A stretch of DNA of 39,466 bases from an uncultured Chlorobiaceae bacterium. Lineage in GTDB: Bacteria; Bacteroidota; Chlorobiia; Chlorobiales; Chlorobiaceae. The stretch covers positions 1-39,466 of the forward strand of contig CAIXLG010000022.1 in assembly GCA_903920215.1 (NCBI GenBank), written 5' to 3'. The position numbers and the translations under genes are program-made. Shown here piece after piece: positions 34,143 to 39,466 of this stretch (the first letter of the stretch is position 1; each line of letters begins with the position of its first letter). A model generated the notes under the pieces. The model was not told the DNA's origin. It saw nothing but the letters and a program-made list of their open reading frames with translations, and searched no databases.

Positions 34143-34538
34143 ATGAGTAATCTGAAAAAGGAAGATACCTATACAGCAGGCAAAGGAAAAGAGGTGGAAA
34201 TCAGTGAATTGCTGGCGAAGAGAAGTGCCGAACTGGCGCTGGAGAAAAAGTGTGAAGATATTAAAATCCTTGATTTGAGGGGAGTGACATCGGTCACCGA
34301 TTTTTTTGTGATTGCGACAGCTGATTCCGATCGAAAGGCAAAGGCGGCAGCTGAGCACGTAATCGATGAGCTTAAGGAGGATGGGGAACGCCCAATGCAT
34401 ATCGAAGGCATGGATTCCATGCACTGGATCCTGTTGGATTATGTTGATGTTGTTGTGCATATTTTTATGCCTGATGAACGCCGTTTTTATGACTTGGAAT
34501 CACTCTGGTCCGACGCACCGGTAATTACGGTAAGTTGA
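34143..34538 (+). CDS. rsfS: Ribosomal silencing factor (Iojap/RsfS)
   Basis: RsfS binds ribosomal protein L14 and blocks joining of subunits under starvation. The 131-residue protein has the family core [20 protein letters not shown] (about 44-63), followed by [14 protein letters not shown] and [11 protein letters not shown] short N-terminal extension of about 20 residues precedes the domain. Unusually for this window there is a strong Shine-Dalgarno, GGAGGT, four bases before the ATG. It is followed by gyrA after 125 bp. Confidence 0.95.
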   Translation: MSNLKKEDTYTAGKGKEVEISELLAKRSAELALEKKCEDIKILDLRGVTSVTDFFVIATADSDRKAKAAAEHVIDELKEDGERPMHIEGMDSMHWILLDYVDVVVHIFMPDERRFYDLESLWSDAPVITVS

Positions 34539-34663
34539 TATTTTGAGAGACAATCTGCGCTTTTCCTTTCATCTATGCTTAATCCGTCGGTAAGAATTTC
34601 GGCGGATATTTTCTACATTACCCCGTTGAGTTATTTATATCAATTATCACCCAGGATATACCT

Positions 34664-37150
34664 ATGCAGCGTGAAAGAATAGTCCCGATCAGTATTGAAG
34701 AAGAAATGCGGGGTTCTTATCTCGATTATTCAATGTCGGTCATTGTCAGTCGTGCGCTGCCCGATGTTCGGGACGGTCTGAAACCCGTTCATCGACGGGT
34801 ACTGTTCGGCATGCACGAGCTTGGTCTGCAGGCAGGCAAACCGCATAAAAAGTCTGCACGTGTTGTCGGTGAAGTGCTTGGCAAGTTTCACCCGCATGGC
34901 GATACTGCTGTTTACGATAGTCTTGTTCGTCTGGTGCAGGACTTTTCCCTGCGTTATCCCCTGATTGACGGACAGGGAAACTTTGGTTCAGTTGACGGCG
35001 ATTCACCTGCTGCAATGCGATATACCGAAGTCCGCATGAAAAGCATTGCCGGCGAAATGCTTAAGGATCTTGAAAAAGGAACCGTTGATTTTTCTCTGAA
35101 CTTTGATGATTCTCTTGAAGAGCCCACGGTTCTTCCTTCTGCGATTCCCAACCTGCTGGTTAACGGATCGTCAGGTATTGCAGTTGGAATGGCTACCAAC
35201 ATCTCTCCCCAGAACCTCAGAGAGGTTGTTGATGGCATGATAGCCCTGATTGCAAATCCGGAACTGGAAGTGACCGATCTCATGAAATATGTTATCGCTC
35301 CTGATTTCCCGACTGGAGGTATTATATATGGTTACGAGGGAGTTCGTTTGGCATATACGACCGGTCGAGGAAAAGTTGTTATCCGGGCACGAGCCCTTGT
35401 GGAGGTTACCCAGAAAAACGGCAGGGAATCCATTATAGTTACAGAGCTGCCATACCAGGTTAATAAGGTACGGTTGATTGAAAAAATTGTCGAACTTGTT
35501 CACGATAAAAAACTTGAAGGCATTGCCGATATTCGTGACGAATCCGATCGTGACGGTATGCGACTGGTGATTGAGCTGAAGCGCGATGCGGTTGCAAAGG
35601 TAGTGCTGAACAATCTCTACAAGCATACCCCGATGCAGGACACCTTCGGGGTGATTATGCTGGCATTGGTGGATGGAGTGCCGAGGGTACTCAATCTCAA
35701 GCAGATGATGGAGTATTACATCAAGCATCGCAATGAGATTATTCTTCGTCGAACGCAATTTGACCTCGCTGCAGCCGAAAAGAGAGCCCATATTCTGGAA
35801 GGACTGAAAATCTGTCTCGATAATCTTGACGAGGTTATCTCAACTATCAGGGAGTCTCCAGATGCCAACACAGCCCAGGAAAGGCTCATAGAGCGTTTCG
35901 GATTGTCAGAACTCCAGTCTAAGGCTATTCTTGAGATGCGTTTGCAGCGTCTTACCGGTATGGAGCGCAAAAAGATCGATATAGAGTACACCGAGGTACT
36001 TGCTCTCATTGAAGAGTTGCGGTTTATTCTCAGCAGTCCCGAGAAGCAGATGCAGATCATCAGGGAGGAACTGCTTAAAGTCAGAGAGGTCTACGGAGAC
36101 GCCCGACGCACAGAGATTGTGCCGCAGGAAGGAGACTTCTCTATAGAAGACATGATTGCCCAGGAAGATGTGGTTATTACCATAACCCATGATGGTTTTA
36201 TCAAGCGTTTCCCTGTTTCAGGCTACCGCCGTCAGGCAAGAGGAGGCAAGGGTGTAACCGGAGCACAGGCTAAGCATGACGACTTTATCGAACACATGTT
36301 TATTGCCTCAACCCACAACTATATTCTTTTCTTTACCAATAGAGGCCGATGCCATTGGTTGAAAGTATACGAAATCCCGGAGGCCGGTCGTGCCGCAAGA
36401 GGTCGGGCACTCGCAAACATCATGGAGCTTCAGCCGGGCGAAAAAATCAGAGCCTACATCAACATCAGAAATTTTGATGAGCCTGGCTTTATTGTTATGG
36501 CCACGACAAATGGAATCGTGAAAAAAACCGCACTTGAAGAGTTTTCACACCCGAGAAAGAATGGTATTGCTGCCATTACCATTGAGGAACACGATGAACT
36601 GCTTGATGCCCGTCTGACCGATGGCGAGCATCAGATCATTCTTGCCAAGAGCTCCGGTTTTGTCGTCCGTTTTCCTGAAGCTGAAATTCGTTCTATGGGT
36701 CGTACAGCCATGGGTGTCAAGGGTATTACTCTCGACGAGGGCGAAAAATGTATTTCAATGGTAACGACCAAGCGTTTCGATACAGCACTTCTTGCCGTTA
36801 CCGACAATGGCTTTGGCAAGCGAAGCCGCGTGGAAGACTATCGTCTCACACGACGCGGAGCTCGCGGAGTTATTACTCTCAAGGCTCATGAAAAGATTGG
36901 CGCTCTTATTGGCTTGCTTGATGTCAATGATGACGACGATCTCATCATCATCACCACTCATGGTATCGTCAATCGTCAGCACGTTTCCGACATCAGGTTG
37001 ACCGGAAGGAATACTTCAGGGGTTCGTCTTGTCCGGCTTATGGCAGGAGATCTCATTTCCGCACTTGCAAGGGTACCGAAAAGCGATGAGGAAGGAGATC
37101 CTGATTTTCCTATAGAGGATCCTGATGGCCAGATTGATCTTTTTGTCTGA
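34664..37150 (+). CDS. gyrA: DNA gyrase subunit A
   Basis: GyrA cuts and rejoins DNA for negative supercoiling. The 828-residue protein has the catalytic Tyr120 in [10 protein letters not shown]; the quinolone region [10 protein letters not shown] has Thr81 and Asp85 where E. coli has Ser83 and Asp87. The C-terminal beta-pinwheel begins with the gyrase box [11 protein letters not shown], which marks gyrase rather than topoisomerase IV. The tail is acidic. Standard length. The gene is followed by a CDGSH gene after 55 bp. Confidence 0.97.
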   Translation: MQRERIVPISIEEEMRGSYLDYSMSVIVSRALPDVRDGLKPVHRRVLFGMHELGLQAGKPHKKSARVVGEVLGKFHPHGDTAVYDSLVRLVQDFSLRYPLIDGQGNFGSVDGDSPAAMRYTEVRMKSIAGEMLKDLEKGTVDFSLNFDDSLEEPTVLPSAIPNLLVNGSSGIAVGMATNISPQNLREVVDGMIALIANPELEVTDLMKYVIAPDFPTGGIIYGYEGVRLAYTTGRGKVVIRARALVEVTQKNGRESIIVTELPYQVNKVRLIEKIVELVHDKKLEGIADIRDESDRDGMRLVIELKRDAVAKVVLNNLYKHTPMQDTFGVIMLALVDGVPRVLNLKQMMEYYIKHRNEIILRRTQFDLAAAEKRAHILEGLKICLDNLDEVISTIRESPDANTAQERLIERFGLSELQSKAILEMRLQRLTGMERKKIDIEYTEVLALIEELRFILSSPEKQMQIIREELLKVREVYGDARRTEIVPQEGDFSIEDMIAQEDVVITITHDGFIKRFPVSGYRRQARGGKGVTGAQAKHDDFIEHMFIASTHNYILFFTNRGRCHWLKVYEIPEAGRAARGRALANIMELQPGEKIRAYINIRNFDEPGFIVMATTNGIVKKTALEEFSHPRKNGIAAITIEEHDELLDARLTDGEHQIILAKSSGFVVRFPEAEIRSMGRTAMGVKGITLDEGEKCISMVTTKRFDTALLAVTDNGFGKRSRVEDYRLTRRGARGVITLKAHEKIGALIGLLDVNDDDDLIIITTHGIVNRQHVSDIRLTGRNTSGVRLVRLMAGDLISALARVPKSDEEGDPDFPIEDPDGQIDLFV

Positions 37151-37205
37151 CCCGGTTGTTTGTTCAAGAGGCCGCTTAACATTACAGTATATCACCGAAG
37201 AACCT

Positions 37206-37430
37206 ATGGAGCAGAAAAAGCCTTATATCATCACAGAAAAGCCGGGAACAAAGTATTACTGTGCATGTACCAGGTCGCAAAACATGCCATACTGCGACGG
37301 GGCTCATAAAGGGAGCGGTCTTCATCCAGATAAGGTGGAAATTGAAGAGGAAAAAACCGTTGCAATATGCAGTTGTCGCAGTTCGGCCAACCTTCCTTTC
37401 TGCGATGGAGCCCATAAAACGCTCCAATAA
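37206..37430 (+). CDS. CDGSH-type iron-sulfur protein with two motifs
   Basis: The 74-residue protein has two C-x-C-x8-C-D-G-A-H motifs: C19, C21, C30, H34 and C55, C57, C66, H70. Each is the three-Cys one-His ligand set of a 2Fe-2S cluster. The start at 37206 (MEQKKPY) is chosen because it precedes the domain and lies downstream of the gyrA stop; the earlier in-frame start overlaps gyrA. Both motifs have Ala in place of the Ser. Role unknown; electron transfer or redox sensing is likely. pyrG starts 36 bp downstream. Confidence 0.92.
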   Translation: MEQKKPYIITEKPGTKYYCACTRSQNMPYCDGAHKGSGLHPDKVEIEEEKTVAICSCRSSANLPFCDGAHKTLQ

Positions 37431-37466
37431 CCAAATTTTACCAATTATTCAACGACCAACGCTGTC

Positions 37467-39164
37467 ATGGCTCGACCGAAAAATGTGAAGCATATTTTTG
37501 TAACCGGCGGGGTGATTTCCTCGCTCGGCAAGGGCATTCTGTCAGCATCTCTCGGGATGCTGCTTAAATCCCGAGGATTGAGGGTGGCAATACAGAAATA
37601 TGATCCTTATATCAATGTTGACCCCGGCACCATGTCTCCCTACCAGCATGGCGAGGTCTATGTTACCGATGATGGTGCTGAAACTGACCTTGATCTTGGT
37701 CACTACGAGCGTTTTCTTGATGAGTCCACAACACAGGCCTCAAATCTGACTATGGGCAGGGTCTATAAATCGGTCATCGACAAAGAGCGTCGCGGTGAAT
37801 ACCTCGGCGCAACGGTCCAGGTTGTGCCTCATGTGATCGACGAAATCAAGGATCGGATGGCTGAACAGGCTAAAAACAGCAACCTCGACGTGCTTATTAC
37901 CGAGATAGGCGGCACAATCGGTGATATCGAATCGCTCCCTTTTCTTGAAGCAATGAGGCAGATGAAGCTTGAGATGGGCGACAGCAACTTGTTGAACATC
38001 CATCTTACGTTTGTGCCCTATATCAAGGCCGCAAGCGAACTGAAAACAAAGCCAACCCAGCACAGCGTTAAAATGCTTCTTGGAGTCGGCATACAGCCGG
38101 ATATTCTTGTCTGTCGGAGTGAAAAGCCCTTGTCTCGTGACATTAAAAACAAGGTCGGGCATTTCTGCAACGTCAACGAACACGACGTTATAGGTCTTAA
38201 CGACTGCGATACAATTTATGAGGTGCCGCTGATGCTCCTCAAGGAAAAACTCGACCTGCGCGTTCTTAAAAAGCTTGGACTCAAAAAATACAAGGAGCCA
38301 GGCCTCGACTACTGGCGCGATTTCTGCAACAAGGTTAAATTTCCGCAGGACGGCGAGGTCACTATCGGCATATGCGGCAAGTACACCGAATACCCTGATG
38401 CATATAAATCTATACTTGAGTCCTTTATTCATGCCGGAGCAAGCAATAATGTAAGGGTTAACGCCAAGCTGCTCAGAGCAGAGGATGCCGAATTGAAGGA
38501 ATTTGATTTCGCAAAAGAGCTGGAGGGGGTCAGCGGTATACTGGTCGCCCCGGGTTTCGGAGATCGAGGCATCGAAGGGAAAATAAAGTTTATCCAGTAT
38601 GCCAGGGAGCAGAATATTCCCTTTTTTGGCATCTGTCTGGGCATGCAGTGCGCTACAGTCGAGTTTGCCCGTAACGTATGCGGTCTTCAGGATGCCAACT
38701 CTACAGAGTTTAACAAGCGTGCCCGATTTCCAGTCATTGACCTCATGGAGCATCAGAAAAAGGTCAAGGAGAAAGGAGGTACCATGCGTCTTGGCAGCTT
38801 CCCCTGCATTATCAAAGAGGGATCCAAAGTGCATGAAGTCTATCAGAAGTTTCTTATCAACGAACGGCATCGCCATCGCTATGAGTTCAATAATGTTTAT
38901 CGCAAGAACTTTGAGGACGGCGGAATGATTTTTTCCGGCACTTCACCAAACGGCGAGCTGGTTGAGATTATAGAGCTGAAAGACCATCGCTGGTTTGTCG
39001 GCGTACAGTTTCACCCTGAGCTGAAGTCAAGGGTGCAGAAAGTGCATCCCCTCTTTCATGGCTTCGTAGCGGCAGCCAAAGAGTACGCAAGAGGTTCTCA
39101 TCAGCTTGATTTGACCGTAGATATGCCCTTTTTTCTCCCGTTAGAAAATGAACCGGGACAATAA
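37467..39164 (+). CDS. pyrG: CTP synthase
   Basis: PyrG makes CTP from UTP, ATP and glutamine. The 565-residue protein has the N-terminal amidoligase P-loop-like region [14 protein letters not shown] (about 11-24), and the [25 protein letters not shown] region, cut here for length ([17 protein letters not shown]). The glutamine amidotransferase domain starts near 290 and has the nucleophile Cys390 in [10 protein letters not shown], with HPE in VQFHPELKS. Length is normal. A terminator follows at 39208. Confidence 0.97.
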   Translation: MARPKNVKHIFVTGGVISSLGKGILSASLGMLLKSRGLRVAIQKYDPYINVDPGTMSPYQHGEVYVTDDGAETDLDLGHYERFLDESTTQASNLTMGRVYKSVIDKERRGEYLGATVQVVPHVIDEIKDRMAEQAKNSNLDVLITEIGGTIGDIESLPFLEAMRQMKLEMGDSNLLNIHLTFVPYIKAASELKTKPTQHSVKMLLGVGIQPDILVCRSEKPLSRDIKNKVGHFCNVNEHDVIGLNDCDTIYEVPLMLLKEKLDLRVLKKLGLKKYKEPGLDYWRDFCNKVKFPQDGEVTIGICGKYTEYPDAYKSILESFIHAGASNNVRVNAKLLRAEDAELKEFDFAKELEGVSGILVAPGFGDRGIEGKIKFIQYAREQNIPFFGICLGMQCATVEFARNVCGLQDANSTEFNKRARFPVIDLMEHQKKVKEKGGTMRLGSFPCIIKEGSKVHEVYQKFLINERHRHRYEFNNVYRKNFEDGGMIFSGTSPNGELVEIIELKDHRWFVGVQFHPELKSRVQKVHPLFHGFVAAAKEYARGSHQLDLTVDMPFFLPLENEPGQ

Positions 39165-39207
39165 AGACTTTATTGAGGCAGAGCAGCTCATTGCCAAGTT
39201 TTTATCC

Positions 39208-39242
39208 AAAAAAGCCCATTCCACAAAAAGATGGGTTTTTTT
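39208..39242 (+). terminator. Intrinsic terminator after pyrG
   Basis: A-run plus GCCCAT (39208-39219) pairs with ATGGGT and a T-run (39231-39242), one G-T pair, 11-base loop, seven or more Ts. It is 44 bp after the pyrG stop and can work both ways. Confidence 0.85.
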
Positions 39243-39350
39243 GTTTTCCCCCTCTTCCTGACTTCATACATAAAACCTTGCAAAGCCAATAAAGACGGGG
39301 GTATGGCTTTAAAACCAGGCACTACAATGCAGTAATTCCAAAGAGCATTA

Positions 39351-39466
39351 TTACATCAAAAACGGTGTCGCACTGAGTTTTTCACCCATGACCTGATAGA
39401 TTTTCTGGGCATGCAATGTGGGTTTTGACGGGATGCCATATCGAGTTCCTTTGGTTTTGTGGATGA
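39351..39466 (-). CDS. 3' end of an unidentified minus-strand ORF (partial)
   Basis: The frame entering from the right edge stops with TAA at 39351-39353. The visible 38 residues include KTKGTRYGIPSKPTLHAQ and end VMGEKLSATPFLM. The pattern of a basic stretch plus IPSxPTL is reminiscent of the C-termini of IS1634-type transposases, but the match is weak. It may be an IS fragment, which would put mobile debris at both window edges. The 184 bp between pyrG and this ORF contain only the terminator. Confidence 0.35.
   Translation of the reverse strand, partial: IHKTKGTRYGIPSKPTLHAQKIYQVMGEKLSATPFLM

Noticed and set aside
37740-38876. 378-residue open frame antisense to pyrG
   Set aside because: It lies completely opposite a well-conserved gene and shows no family motif; it follows from the codon usage of pyrG.
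1-39466. CRISPR array, prophage or defence system
   Set aside because: No regular repeat-spacer pattern, cas-like, phage structural or restriction-modification genes were seen.

Overview
This window most likely comes from a green sulfur bacterium (Chlorobi, Chlorobiaceae; Chlorobium/Pelodictyon type). The inference rests on the combination of genes rather than on one marker: an indolepyruvate:ferredoxin oxidoreductase operon with an aryl-CoA ligase and an ACT protein, a small RRM-type RNA-binding protein with a structured leader resembling the published Chlorobi-RRM motif, an amt-PII pair, ISAzo13-type transposase debris, and few Shine-Dalgarno sequences. No database search was possible, so the species is not fixed.

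Layout. 1-2101: remnant of an ISAzo13-like transposase, then msrB, whose last codons are duplicated on either side of an inserted dinD-like gene. 2105-8963: a minus-strand efflux operon (tolC, universal stress protein, emrA, emrB) read from a good sigma-54-type promoter and divergent from a GAF-AAA+-Fis activator. 9095-16544: a minus-strand run of iorA, iorB, paaK, an intruding pair of overlapping hypothetical genes, an ACT-domain gene and an aminotransferase, preceded by a lipid-binding-like protein and a nitroreductase. 16685-20356: dxr-rseP-prfA housekeeping genes on the minus strand. 20511-20584: tRNA-Val(UAC) with its promoter and terminator. 20682-25783: ftsH (minus), pyrF and glmS (plus). 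25968-27257: a TIGR01777 epimerase facing the RRM gene. 27729-29414: amt and a PII protein. 29465-33912: a TPR lipoprotein-like exported protein, scpA, a DUF1015 gene, the tRNA t6A genes tsaE and tsaB, and a small hypothetical gene. 33932-34050: a candidate structured RNA ending in a U run. 34143-39164: rsfS, gyrA, a two-motif CDGSH protein and pyrG. The right edge holds the 3' end of an unidentified minus-strand ORF.

How it fits together. Much of the window is conserved housekeeping: isoprenoid synthesis, translation release, membrane proteolysis, pyrimidine and amino-sugar synthesis, t6A modification, DNA topology and ribosome hibernation. The accessory biology lies in four places: the 1131-bp insertion at the msrB 3' end; the sigma-54-controlled efflux/stress operon with a candidate upstream activator site; the aryl-acid/aryl-keto-acid operon, which could salvage arylacetates into aromatic amino acids; and two candidate RNA elements (RRM leader and the 33.9-34.05 kb structure). 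I did not find a CRISPR array, a prophage or a recognisable defence system.
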